Positions 18,038 to 25,971 of a stretch of DNA of 64,000 nt are shown here, piece by piece. Numbering within the stretch: the stretch's first letter is position 1; each line of letters opens with the position of its first letter. The position numbers and the translations under genes are program-made. Origin of the DNA: Desulfobacter vibrioformis DSM 8776 (GTDB lineage Bacteria; Desulfobacterota; Desulfobacteria; Desulfobacterales; Desulfobacteraceae); assembly GCF_000745975.1 (NCBI RefSeq), contig NZ_JQKJ01000004.1, forward strand, positions 1-64,000. The letters run 5' to 3'. Below the pieces are notes generated by a model. The model was not told the DNA's origin, made no database searches, and was given only the letters and a program-made list of their open reading frames with translations.

Positions 18038-19909
18038 TTACCTCATGTATTTGGAAATTAAGGAGATCGCTTTGAAAAATGCCCGCCCGTTGTTGAGGTG
18101 TCCCCGCCAGATTTCAGGGACCCATGATTCTGTGTAATTTGAAAAGAGCGGCATGATCCGGGTAAGATCAATGTCTCCCTCGCCAAACTGGACGCCTTCG
18201 CCGTCTACACCATAGGCATCGGCTAAATGAAGGTGTCTAATCAGCGGGTAGACTTTTTGAATGTACTCTTTGAGATCTATTCCCTTGGCATTGCAGTAAA
18301 GGGCGGCGTGGGAAAGGTCAAAAACCATATGAAGGCCTGCCTCATTGCACACTGAGACGATTTCATCCGGGTCCATGAAAAAATTCCCCTTCCATTCTCC
18401 GCCAAAAAGCCAGGGATAGGGGGGCAGGTTTTCCAAAAGCAGTTCAACGCCGCTGGTATCTATTTCAAATAATGATTGCATTAAAGCTTTTCGAAGAGGG
18501 GCTTTCGGCAGCTTCTCTTTCAGGCTGACAGCATCCGGGTGGACCACAATTTTGGGGATCCCCTGGAAAAAAGGACTCATTTCATTGGCCAATGCAATGG
18601 TTCTTTGGACAAGATCCACTGATTTGGATCTGATGGCATGATCTGAATGGCATAGGTTTATGATCCCGCCATCAATAAATTCCGGGGCATGGATGATCAA
18701 CTCCTGCCGATGGGGATGCTCGGGGATAAAGGCTGTGGCAAAATCCTTTTCTGCCAGATGAATTTCGATGACTTCGGGATCAAAGGAGATGATGTCATAA
18801 AAATCATTGAATCGTGCAATCAATCCCCATTTACTCTGGAAAGAATACGCCGATGGATGGGGAAGTCCGCCATTTCCATTTGTTTCCAAATCTTCTTCAA
18901 AGAAAAAAGTGTTTTTCTGGATGTTGCGATGAATGGATTTTCCGACCAAGTCATCCTTTCTGGATGTATGCAGACCCCTGCCGGGTCCCATTACTTTAAT
19001 ATGGGATTCATTGATAACACTGCCTTTGGGAAGGTCTTCCGCCGCGGCAAGGCTCTTTGCAAAAACTTCACGGTTGAGCACTTCACCACGGAGAAGGAAC
19101 CGCTTTCGGCTGCCCATGGCCTGATCTGCAATTTCAATATCTCTGACCAGCCGTTTGAAAGAGTACGGGTCAAGGCTGACTTTATGGTCGGTTCCTTCCA
19201 TGGTTGGATCAAGTGTCAGATGCTTTTCAATGATGCAGGCCCCCATGGATGCAGCGACAAGGGGGATGATAATGCCGATATCGTGTCCCGAATATCCCAC
19301 GGGCTTATCAAATTGCTTTAGCCAGTTAATCATTTTAAGATTCACATCTCTGGGCCAGACCGGGTACGCACTGCGGCAGTGGAGAATGGCATAATCTGCG
19401 GTCCGTTCATTCAGGAAGCGGACGGTTTGCTGGATTTCATGCCTGTAAGCCATTCCCGTGGAAATGATAATGGGAAGATCTTTGGATGCAATATATTCCA
19501 AAAGCGGATAATTTGTCAGATCTGCTGAGGCGACTTTAAATGCGGCAATGCCGGCGTTGTAGATCAACCGGGCACTGGTTATGTCAAATGGGGTGCAGAT
19601 GAAATCAATGGGCTTGTCCTCGGCATATCTTCTCAGTTCAAGGTAATCGTCGTTGGACAGTTCAAATTTTTTAAGAAGGGGAATGATATACTGAAAATTT
19701 TGCTCATACTTTTCAGGGTGATTGAGCATATCTTCCGGATAGAGGCTTATCAGGTCTCTTTTTTGAAATTTTACGGCATGGGCACCTGCGTCAACTGCGG
19801 CATCCACCAATTCTTTTGCTAATTTGAGGCTTCCATTATGATTGATTCCGGCTTCGGCCACAATGTAGGTTGGATGGTCTTGCCCAATTTTTCGGTTTCC
19901 GATGATCAT
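18038..19909 (-). CDS. NeuB-type nonulosonate synthase with SAF domain fused to a xylose-isomerase-like TIM barrel
   Basis: Residues 1 to about 280 are a NeuB-family synthase, which condenses phosphoenolpyruvate with an aldo-sugar to make sialic, legionaminic, pseudaminic or related acids. Visible motifs are EAGINHNG (19-26), VKFQKRD, CTPFD and GYSGHD. Residues 283-340 form the SAF (antifreeze-like) domain with PKGSVINESHIKVMGPGRGL. Residues 350-623 form a second TIM barrel of the AP-endonuclease-2/xylose-isomerase type (LLLENLPPYPWLFGG, FDLSHAALYC, HLHLADAYG). Typical NeuB is about 340-350 aa, so the extra barrel is a fusion. It could isomerise the sugar substrate or act on the product. The gene is first after the regulator. 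Confidence 0.85.
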   Translation of the reverse strand: MIIGNRKIGQDHPTYIVAEAGINHNGSLKLAKELVDAAVDAGAHAVKFQKRDLISLYPEDMLNHPEKYEQNFQYIIPLLKKFELSNDDYLELRRYAEDKPIDFICTPFDITSARLIYNAGIAAFKVASADLTNYPLLEYIASKDLPIIISTGMAYRHEIQQTVRFLNERTADYAILHCRSAYPVWPRDVNLKMINWLKQFDKPVGYSGHDIGIIIPLVAASMGACIIEKHLTLDPTMEGTDHKVSLDPYSFKRLVRDIEIADQAMGSRKRFLLRGEVLNREVFAKSLAAAEDLPKGSVINESHIKVMGPGRGLHTSRKDDLVGKSIHRNIQKNTFFFEEDLETNGNGGLPHPSAYSFQSKWGLIARFNDFYDIISFDPEVIEIHLAEKDFATAFIPEHPHRQELIIHAPEFIDGGIINLCHSDHAIRSKSVDLVQRTIALANEMSPFFQGIPKIVVHPDAVSLKEKLPKAPLRKALMQSLFEIDTSGVELLLENLPPYPWLFGGEWKGNFFMDPDEIVSVCNEAGLHMVFDLSHAALYCNAKGIDLKEYIQKVYPLIRHLHLADAYGVDGEGVQFGEGDIDLTRIMPLFSNYTESWVPEIWRGHLNNGRAFFKAISLISKYMR

Positions 19910-19983
19910 GGATTTATCGTGGCTTTTTGTATGATTGGACGAGCTGTTTGTTTTTTATTGTCCCAATCGGTAGTAAAAACTAT

Positions 19984-20161
19984 GGACTTTAGTCCAAGAC
20001 TTTTAGTGCATTATTTTTATAGGCATTAAGGGGCATGCTACGGATTTCGGTTCTTAGTTCTTGTAGCCGTATAAAAATGATCCGCGCAGCGGTACCTTAG
20101 ATCAGCGACTTTCAGTCGCAACGGGCTTTAGCCCGCCATTCTATGGACTTTCAGTCCATAG
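19984..20161. repeat. cluster of REP-like short palindromes
   Basis: Four small palindromes share the pattern arm-CTTT(C)AG-arm. They are GGACTTTAGTCC (19984-19995), GCGACTTTCAGTCGC (20105-20119), GGGCTTTAGCCC (20123-20134) and a 21-bp palindrome at 20141-20161 centred on GGACTTTCAGTCC. They sit between the regulator gene and the nonulosonate synthase gene. The last one contains the stop codon and final residues of the regulator. Such arrays resemble the REP elements spread by RAYT/TnpA-REP transposases. No such transposase gene is in the window. Confidence 0.75.
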
Positions 20162-20836
20162 TGGTTGAATTGCTTTGCGGGTTAATTCCGGAAGAGGCGG
20201 TTGTCGAAGCTGTTGCAGTGCTGTTAGTGTCAATACCTTTATATTGTCGCCCATAATCGTTTCAATATTATTATAAATTTCATCCTGGCGGGCAAAAGAG
20301 GTAATCAATACAGCGTCCGGATCAATCTGCGAAATGGCCTCTGGGGTCTGAATCAAGGTGCCGTTAAAAAGCCGGCCTTGTTTGCCTGGATCTCCATCCA
20401 CAATGCCTATAACAACAAGCCGTGTATGGGGGATGGCGGACATAACGATTTCCGCGGTGTCCGATGCCCCGTAAAGAACTACGGTGCGAATTCCGTTGGT
20501 TTCATATTGCTTAAGCAACCGGATGATTTCTCTTTTTACGGAGGCATAAATTTGAACGGCTTCAGATGAAAAGGAAATAAAATCCTGAAATAATTTTTTT
20601 TGTCCGTTCTCTGTCAGATGATATTCTGTGGTGCGGTTTGTCTTTCCGGAGACGGTAATCAGTCCAGCCTGGCTCAGTTCTCTTATGTATATGTTTACCA
20701 TTGAACTGCTCAGATGGCTTTTTTCTGCCAGAAGGTGCTGGCTGGAATGGGGCATTTCTTTGATGAGCAGTAATAAAGAAAGCCTTCTATATTCCTTGCT
20801 TGGAGAAAAATACGTTGTGGTGTAAGGGACAATCAA
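20141..20836 (-). CDS. winged-helix transcriptional regulator with C-terminal nucleotide-binding-like domain
   Basis: The N-terminal 80 residues form a winged helix-turn-helix (LLAEKSHLSSSMVNIYIREL, then GLITVSGKTNRTTEYHLTENG). Residues 110-215 (TVVLYGASDTAEIVMSAIP, then VVIGIVDGDPGKQGRLFNG) resemble the PglD_N/CapF Rossmann domain that also begins the FkbM protein of the locus. This suggests a regulator that senses a sugar nucleotide or another nucleotide ligand; the ligand is unknown. The start is TTG at 20836, with CGGAG about 10 bases upstream. The last codons and TAG stop lie in a REP-like palindrome. It probably controls the locus and itself through the shared upstream blocks. Confidence 0.7.
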   Translation of the reverse strand: MIVPYTTTYFSPSKEYRRLSLLLLIKEMPHSSQHLLAEKSHLSSSMVNIYIRELSQAGLITVSGKTNRTTEYHLTENGQKKLFQDFISFSSEAVQIYASVKREIIRLLKQYETNGIRTVVLYGASDTAEIVMSAIPHTRLVVIGIVDGDPGKQGRLFNGTLIQTPEAISQIDPDAVLITSFARQDEIYNNIETIMGDNIKVLTLTALQQLRQPPLPELTRKAIQPLWTESP

Positions 20837-20840
20837 AAGA

Positions 20841-20991
20841 TATAGCTCCGCTCTTTCGGTTACATGTCTATTCTGATGTAACTATGCTTCAGATTCTGTA
20901 ACGGCTGAAATTGAATTCCGCTTTTCCAGGTTGCCTTTATTATTCTGAAGTATAGTATCGGTAAGAACCATCCATACATTAAATGGTTTTT
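20841..20991 (-). promoter_or_regulatory. control region of the regulator gene (copy A of a duplicated upstream region)
   Basis: Two blocks are shared with 22011-22161. Block 1 (20841-20861) has 2 mismatches in 21 bp against the other copy and includes the GGAG used as ribosome site here. Block 2 (20970-20991) is identical over 22 bp and contains the near-palindrome CCATACATTAAATGG. The blocks start 130 bp apart in both copies. On the minus strand a candidate promoter lies just downstream of block 2: TTACCG, 17 bp, AATAAA. This is a plausible operator-promoter for autoregulation. Confidence 0.55.
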
Positions 20992-21013
20992 TAAAAAAAA
21001 AGAAAAATTAACG

Positions 21014-21961
21014 TTAGATAACGATTTCTTTAAAAAAATTTATGGTTTTATGCAGGCCTTGTTCAAGTTTGACCTTGGGTTCCCATCCCAGGTTCTCTTT
21101 GGCCATGGAAATATCCGGTCTGCGCTGGGTCGGGTCATCTTCCGGCAGTGGTTTAAATACGATTTTAGATGTGGTCTGGGTAAGCCTGATGATTGTTTCG
21201 GCTAATTCGAGCATACTGAACTCCACAGGGTTTCCTAAGTTAAAAGGACCGGTAATCGTATCTTTTGTTGCCATAAAAGCAATAAAGGCGTTAATCATGT
21301 CATCCACATAGCAAAATGATCTTGTTTGACTGCCATCCCCATAGACGGTTATTGGCTCGCCTTTGAGCGCCTGAACAATAAAGTTGGACACTACACGCCC
21401 GTCGTTGGGATGCATCCTGGGGCCGTAGGTATTGAAAATACGTGCGACTTTGATATTCAGGTGATGTTGCCGATGATAATCAAAAAACAGGGTCTCTGCA
21501 CATCGTTTCCCTTCGTCATAGCAGGAGCGAAGCCCGATTGGGTTGACATGTCCCCAATACTCTTCTGTTTGCGGATGAATCTGGGGATCACCGTAAACTT
21601 CACTGGTGGACGCCTGCAGAATTTTGGCCTTTGTCCGTTTAGCCAAACCAAGCATGTTTATGGCGCCGTGAACACTTGTCTTTGTGGTTTGCACCGGATC
21701 ATGCTGGTAATGAACAGGCGATGCAGGACACGCAAGATTATAAATTTCATCAACTTCAACATACAGCGGAAAAGTGATGTCATGCCTCAAAATCTCGAAA
21801 TTAGGTTTTCCTAAAAGGTGTTCTACGTTTTTTTTCTGGCCGGTGAAATAGTTGTCTAAGCATAGAATATCATCCCCATGTTCAACCAGGCGTTCGCATA
21901 AATGGGAACCTAAAAATCCGGCTCCGCCGGTAACCAAAATTCTTTTTTGCATGTGTTTCAT
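21014..21961 (-). CDS. UDP-glucuronate decarboxylase (UDP-xylose synthase)
   Basis: This short-chain dehydrogenase-type sugar-nucleotide enzyme of 315 aa is close to UXS proteins, which turn UDP-glucuronate into UDP-xylose using bound NAD. The NAD loop is [13 protein letters not shown], and the catalytic Tyr and Lys are in [11 protein letters not shown] (YxxxK). [15 protein letters not shown] and [10 protein letters not shown] are typical of UXS. Related 4,6-dehydratases and epimerases share most motifs, so product identity is likely but not certain. The ATG at 21961 has AGGTGG upstream; the long open frame further 5' is the leader. Its upstream region shares two blocks with that of the regulator gene. 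Confidence 0.85.
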   Translation of the reverse strand: MKHMQKRILVTGGAGFLGSHLCERLVEHGDDILCLDNYFTGQKKNVEHLLGKPNFEILRHDITFPLYVEVDEIYNLACPASPVHYQHDPVQTTKTSVHGAINMLGLAKRTKAKILQASTSEVYGDPQIHPQTEEYWGHVNPIGLRSCYDEGKRCAETLFFDYHRQHHLNIKVARIFNTYGPRMHPNDGRVVSNFIVQALKGEPITVYGDGSQTRSFCYVDDMINAFIAFMATKDTITGPFNLGNPVEFSMLELAETIIRLTQTTSKIVFKPLPEDDPTQRRPDISMAKENLGWEPKVKLEQGLHKTINFFKEIVI

Positions 21962-22010
21962 TTGGCAGCCACCTTTTTGTTTTTTTGTTTCGAAAGTTAG
22001 GGGGGAGGGG

Positions 22011-22161
22011 TATAGCTCCGCTTTCTCGGTTCCATTGCGTCTGTTCCATTGCTTTTTAGGCGTTTCAATGCGAGATCGGTTGAAATGGTTGAGAAGTTGA
22101 ATTAATCCATACCATTGCATTATACCATCGTCAAGGACTATCCATACATTAAATGGTTTTT
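22011..22161 (-). promoter_or_regulatory. control region of the UDP-glucuronate decarboxylase gene (copy B of a duplicated upstream region)
   Basis: This carries the same two blocks as copy A, again with starts 130 bp apart: 22011-22031 and 22140-22161. The roughly 110 bp between the blocks is largely different except next to block 2. There both copies keep a CGAT-TATA stretch overlapping a candidate minus-strand promoter (TTGACG, 17 bp, TATGGA). The ribosome-site-like GGAG of block 1 lies about 50 bp from the true start here, so block 1 must be kept for another reason, such as an operator. Confidence 0.55.
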
Positions 22162-22298
22162 GGAAAAATATAATAGAAACATACGCTTGAATCCTGTTTC
22201 CACAACATAATATTATCCTGGAACATGGCGGATTTTTCCACAGACTTTTCTGATTTTCGAAAATGCGTTTCAACCGAAAAAGCCTGTATTGATTATCT

Positions 22299-22320
22299 CA
22301 TCAGCCTCAGGTGGCTGATG
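22299..22320. repeat. 8-bp hairpin in the divergent intergenic region
   Basis: CATCAGCC and GGCTGATG flank a 6-base loop. It lies between the upstream region of the decarboxylase gene (minus strand) and the promoter of the acidic-protein gene (plus strand). No T-run follows closely, so I do not call it a terminator. The rest of 22162-22462 shows nothing else I can identify. Confidence 0.4.
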
Positions 22321-22462
22321 GGATGTCATACCGACTCTTTTTTTTGCCGGATCTAAAGTTTAGGATTGAAAAAAAATAAAACCTTCTTTATCAAGAAATA
22401 ATATGTTGGGGCTGTATTCAGGCGCAATCATGTTTGAGGTAAACATTATGGCGCTTGCTTAT

Positions 22463-22490
22463 TTGACAATTATAAAACCATTACTAAAAT
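22463..22490 (+). promoter_or_regulatory. sigma70-type promoter for the acidic protein and downstream genes
   Basis: TTGACA (22463-22468), a 16-bp spacer and TAAAAT (22485-22490) lie about 30 bp upstream of the acidic-protein start. Confidence 0.6.
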
Positions 22491-22521
22491 AGAAAGCTAA
22501 TTAAAATCCGGGAGATTGAAC

Positions 22522-22899
22522 ATGGCAAAAAAAATGACCATTTTTGATGCCGTTGAGGCGTTTGAGTTGTATGACCTGTATAAAGACATAATTGATGCGT
22601 ATGAAGCCGATTTTTATGCCCGGTCTGAAATGGAAACCGATCTTAGAGACCTGATTGAAGAGCATGAGGAGGTCTATGAATTTTCGTCAGATGAGGATGA
22701 CGATTATGCTGAAAGCTTTGAACGTAATTTGAAAGAAGCCATCAGTATCATTTTTGATGACCACGGGCTTGATGTTCAATTTGATGATGCGTTCATGGAT
22801 GAGGATATTGATGTGTATGATGATGAACCCCTGGATGGCGCTACGGGGCAGGATGAGGATGAAGGTGTCTTTGGGGAAGATGAAGATGAACTGTTTTGA
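22522..22899 (+). CDS. small highly acidic hypothetical protein
   Basis: I do not recognise this 125-aa protein. It starts MAKKMTIFDAVEAFELYDLY and becomes extremely acidic, with Asp/Glu runs (SSDEDDDYAES, then EDIDVYDDEP and a terminal EDEDELF). No membrane segment or Cys is visible. Such a protein could be a nucleic-acid mimic, a metal or calcium buffer, or a chaperone-like tail; none of these can be chosen from sequence. The ATG at 22522 has GGAG seven bases upstream and a good promoter before it. The metallo-hydrolase gene follows 18 bp later in the same direction and is probably in the same operon. Confidence 0.75.
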   Translation: MAKKMTIFDAVEAFELYDLYKDIIDAYEADFYARSEMETDLRDLIEEHEEVYEFSSDEDDDYAESFERNLKEAISIIFDDHGLDVQFDDAFMDEDIDVYDDEPLDGATGQDEDEGVFGEDEDELF

Positions 22900-22917
22900 A
22901 AAATAAGGATTGAGTGC

Positions 22918-23619
22918 TTGGATATTCAACAATTTAGATACGGTGCGGACAATCTGGGGTATTTGGTTTATAGTGAAAACTCCTGCATTGCCATTGACCC
23001 TGGAGCCTGGGAGGAGATGGCAAAATTTGCCAAAGAGAAAAATATTCCCATTGACATTGTCACCAATACCCATACCCATGCCGACCACACCCAGGGAAAC
23101 AATGCACTTCTCAAAAAGACAAATGCGCGGTTTATTGACTGCACTTCGCTTTCACATGGCCAGATTCTTGACCTGAAAGACGAAACCGGGCTTGAGGTGA
23201 TGCTGACCCCCGGACATACCATGGATTCGCTTTGTTTCAAGGGGGCAGGATTTGTTGTAACCGGTGACACACTGTTCAATGCCACGGTTGGCAATTGTTT
23301 TTCAGGGGATCTTGAATCCTTTTTTAACTCGTTAAAACTGTTGATGGCCCTTCCGGGTGACACCCTGGTCTATGCCGGCCATGATTACGTTCTTGAGGCG
23401 GTTAAATATGCCCGAATCATTGAACCGGATAATCCGGATTTAAGCGGGTATGCGTCCTCCTATAATCCGGCCCATGTTGTTTCCCGTCTGTCCGATGAAC
23501 TTAAGGTCAACCCCTATCTGCGTTTTGACGCGTTGTCCATGATTGAGCGCCTCAAAGAAAAAAATCTGCCCAAAGAAACCCCATTTCAAAGATTCTCCTC
23601 TGTTATGGAAGTGTTCTGA
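22918..23619 (+). CDS. metallo-beta-lactamase-fold hydrolase (glyoxalase II-like)
   Basis: This 233-aa hydrolase binds two metal ions. The signature is THTHADH, with further ligands in TPGHTMDS, TGDTLFNATVG and AGHDY. The order and spacing fit hydroxyacylglutathione hydrolase or related thioester hydrolases. The C-terminus (NPYLRFDALSMIERL) also resembles that of glyoxalase II proteins. The start is TTG, with AAGGA 8 bases upstream. It sits between the acidic protein and speD. The substrate is not certain. Confidence 0.85.
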   Translation: MDIQQFRYGADNLGYLVYSENSCIAIDPGAWEEMAKFAKEKNIPIDIVTNTHTHADHTQGNNALLKKTNARFIDCTSLSHGQILDLKDETGLEVMLTPGHTMDSLCFKGAGFVVTGDTLFNATVGNCFSGDLESFFNSLKLLMALPGDTLVYAGHDYVLEAVKYARIIEPDNPDLSGYASSYNPAHVVSRLSDELKVNPYLRFDALSMIERLKEKNLPKETPFQRFSSVMEVF

Positions 23620-23667
23620 TCTCCTGTTTTAACAATTTAATCATGATTCGGAGTATTTTTTTTAAAA

Positions 23668-24507
23668 TTGCTTGATAAAAACAAAAAGCAGGCGGTCTCT
23701 CATTCTGATCCGGGGTTTGCCCTGGGTCGGCATATTACCATAGAATATTACGATTGCGCATCCGATGTCCTTCTTGATAAAGTCAGGGTTGAAAAAATTC
23801 TGCTTAAAGCGGCGATAGATAGCGGGGCCACAATTATCAGCAGTTCCTTTCATCAGTTTGAACCCCAGGGGGTGTCCGGCGTAGTGATTATCGCTGAATC
23901 CCATTTTACGGTTCATGCCTGGCCCGAGCATGATTATGCAGCCGTGGATATTTTTACATGCGCAGATAATATTGATCTGGACACAGCCATTCATTCCATA
24001 GAAGCACAATTTTCATCCAAGCGGGTTTTTATCTCTTCGGATCAAAACAGGGGGATACTGCAGCCCGGATTGAACAGTCGTATGGCAAACCGCAATGAAA
24101 AGGTGATGGATAGACCAACGCTTCCCATAGCCTGGAAAAAAGTGTGTGAAAATACAAACCCCTGGGGATTGTCCACATCTGTTGATGTGTATGATTGCAG
24201 TCCTGATATGATAAACGATCCGGGCCACATAAAAAACTTTGTCTTTGGGCTGTGCGGGCTGCTTGGTATTGAAAACAAGCAGAATTCATCTGAGGTTTAT
24301 TATGATGAAAACAAAACATCTGCAGGGTTTTCCATGACCCGGTCCATTGAAACATCCGGAATCTCCGGACATTTTGCCCATGCAACCCATACCGCATATC
24401 TGGATATTTTTTCCTGCAATAGTTATGAGCCCCGGGAGTTAGCAGAGTTCTCCCTGTTATATTTTCGGGGCAGCCACTACAAAATGCAGGTGGCGTTAAG
24501 ACAGTAA
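23668..24507 (+). CDS. speD: S-adenosylmethionine decarboxylase, tandem two-domain form
   Basis: This enzyme makes decarboxylated SAM, the aminopropyl donor for spermidine. Residues 18-125 match the bacterial/archaeal SpeD domain. It would self-cleave at Glu77-Ser78 in IIAESHFTVHAWPEH to form the pyruvoyl group, and has the DIFTC strand with Cys98. Residues 165-279 look like a second, degenerate copy: GLSTSVDVYDCSPDMIND parallels ITIEYYDCASDVLLD, and THTAYLDIFSCNSYEP parallels the DIFTC region. The cleavage Ser is not kept in the second copy. Ordinary class 1B SpeD is about 120-130 aa, so this is a duplication and fusion. The start is TTG. speE follows 148 bp later. Confidence 0.82.
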   Translation: MLDKNKKQAVSHSDPGFALGRHITIEYYDCASDVLLDKVRVEKILLKAAIDSGATIISSSFHQFEPQGVSGVVIIAESHFTVHAWPEHDYAAVDIFTCADNIDLDTAIHSIEAQFSSKRVFISSDQNRGILQPGLNSRMANRNEKVMDRPTLPIAWKKVCENTNPWGLSTSVDVYDCSPDMINDPGHIKNFVFGLCGLLGIENKQNSSEVYYDENKTSAGFSMTRSIETSGISGHFAHATHTAYLDIFSCNSYEPRELAEFSLLYFRGSHYKMQVALRQ

Positions 24508-24602
24508 ATTTTGATCGACATATCTGAACTTGTTGATTTAATGTCTTTTTGACTAAAATTAGCCACATTATCATGTGTAGAATATAAAATATATTACAAT
24601 AT

Positions 24603-24637
24603 ATTTAGTGGTCGATTTCCTTGAAATCGGACTAAAT
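24603..24637. repeat. hairpin between speD and speE
   Basis: ATTTAGT (24603) pairs with ACTAAAT (ending 24637), and inside it CGATTTC pairs with GAAATCG around a CTT loop. This interrupted 14-bp stem ends 18 bp before the speE start. It could attenuate or stabilise the message between the genes. No T-run follows it directly. Confidence 0.5.
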
Positions 24638-24655
24638 CAACAGGCTCATATATAA

Positions 24656-25528
24656 ATGAAAAATTCAGACACGATACATAACGGATGGTTTTCAGAGGTT
24701 TGTTCCATGTGGGAAGGCATTGCCATTTCACTGAAGGTGGATGAACTTCTTTACAGTAAAAAAAGCAGGTTCCAGCAGATTGATCTGTACCAGACCCGGT
24801 CCCACGGCCGGATGCTGGTACTGGACGGGATTATTCAACTGACCGAACGGGATGAATTCAGTTACCAGGAGATGATGGCGCATCTGCCCCTGTTTTCCCA
24901 CCCCCACCCTGAAAACGTACTTGTGATCGGGGGAGGAGACGGCGGCGTTTTGCGTGAGATTAATCGTCACCATGATGTCTGCTGTATTGATTTCTGTGAA
25001 ATCGATGAAGAGGTCATCAAGGTTTCAAAACAGTTTCTGCCGACCCTGGCCTGCGGATTCGACGATCCCAGGGTCTGTGTTCATATTCAAGACGGAACTG
25101 CCTTTGTCCGGGAACACCCCAATTGTTATGATGTTATTATTGTGGATTCCTCGGACCCGGTTGGACCTGGTGAAGCTTTGTTTGAAAATCAGTTTTACCA
25201 GGATTTAAAGCATGCGCTTAAACCCGGGGGCCTGATTGCCACCCAAGGCGAATCCTTTTTCCTTCACCCGGACTGGGTTGAAAAACTGATGGGCATTACC
25301 CGGTCTTTGTTTCCCATACATGCCTATGCAAATATTATTGTCCCCACATATACCGGCGGTCACATCGGCATCTGTTTGGGATCTTTAGGACCTAGGCTTG
25401 CGGCACCGGCGCGTCCGGTGCCGCAAGTGCTTCAGTCCCAGCTTAAATATTATAGCCTGGGGATGCACAAAGCCGCCTTTGCGCTTCCCTATTTTGTCGA
25501 AAAAATGTTGGAGGGCAAAGGTAAATGA
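24656..25528 (+). CDS. speE: spermidine synthase (polyamine aminopropyltransferase)
   Basis: This cytoplasmic enzyme transfers the aminopropyl group from decarboxylated SAM to putrescine. It has about 290 aa, the usual length. Family motifs are LVLDGIIQLTERDEFSYQEM, VIGGGDGGVLREI (SAM-type loop), CEIDEEVI and VDSSDPVGPGEALF. The last includes the catalytic Asp and the substrate-binding acidic residues. It follows the tandem speD, giving a complete two-step route, and overlaps the downstream acetyltransferase start (ATGA). An N-acetyltransferase coupled to spermidine synthase invites a role in polyamine acetylation; that is inference. Confidence 0.93.
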   Translation: MKNSDTIHNGWFSEVCSMWEGIAISLKVDELLYSKKSRFQQIDLYQTRSHGRMLVLDGIIQLTERDEFSYQEMMAHLPLFSHPHPENVLVIGGGDGGVLREINRHHDVCCIDFCEIDEEVIKVSKQFLPTLACGFDDPRVCVHIQDGTAFVREHPNCYDVIIVDSSDPVGPGEALFENQFYQDLKHALKPGGLIATQGESFFLHPDWVEKLMGITRSLFPIHAYANIIVPTYTGGHIGICLGSLGPRLAAPARPVPQVLQSQLKYYSLGMHKAAFALPYFVEKMLEGKGK

Positions 25529-25950
25529 AGACAGAAAAACTCGATGGGCTTGAGATAAAACTTGTACACACAGTACCTGTGGACGAGCTTCAGGCCTTAT
25601 ACCAGGATGCCGGGTGGTGGCAGGACAATTATAAAATATCAGATGCATTTTTGCGCCAGATTCCTGAAAAATCCGCATTGTTTGCAGGTGCTTTTTGGGA
25701 AAAAAAATTAATTGGAATGGGAAGGGCCCTTTCCGATCTGTGCAGTGATGCTTATATTCAGGATATTGCCGTGCTGTCTGCCTATCAAAAACTTGGCATC
25801 GGCACCTTAATTGTAAGTTTTCTGATCCAGGAACTTAAAAAAAGGGGGGTGGACTGGATTGGATTGATCGGTGAACCGGGAACCCTTTCATTTTATGAAA
25901 AACTCGGGTTTCGGCCAATGAAGGATCACATCCCCTTTAAACTTGAATAA
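25525..25950 (+). CDS. GNAT family N-acetyltransferase
   Basis: This 141-aa protein has the GNAT core: the AYIQDIAVLSAYQKLGIGTLI stretch contains the acetyl-CoA loop (QKLGIG, a variant of Q/RxxGxG/A), and FYEKLGF is the usual final strand. The start codon overlaps the speE stop (ATGA). Coupling to speE suggests a polyamine or related amine substrate, but small GNATs vary widely in target. Confidence 0.85.
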   Translation: MKTEKLDGLEIKLVHTVPVDELQALYQDAGWWQDNYKISDAFLRQIPEKSALFAGAFWEKKLIGMGRALSDLCSDAYIQDIAVLSAYQKLGIGTLIVSFLIQELKKRGVDWIGLIGEPGTLSFYEKLGFRPMKDHIPFKLE

Positions 25951-25971
25951 AAGCTATAAAAAGGAAAAACA

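Noticed and set aside
20841-20861. JUMPstart/ops (RfaH) antitermination element before glycan genes
   Set aside because: The core GGCGGTAGCGTG is not present; the shared block reads differently (CGGAGCTATA) and has no such match.
24508-24655. polyamine or SAM riboswitch before speE
   Set aside because: Only a simple two-part hairpin is seen; none of the conserved riboswitch core sequences can be recognised.
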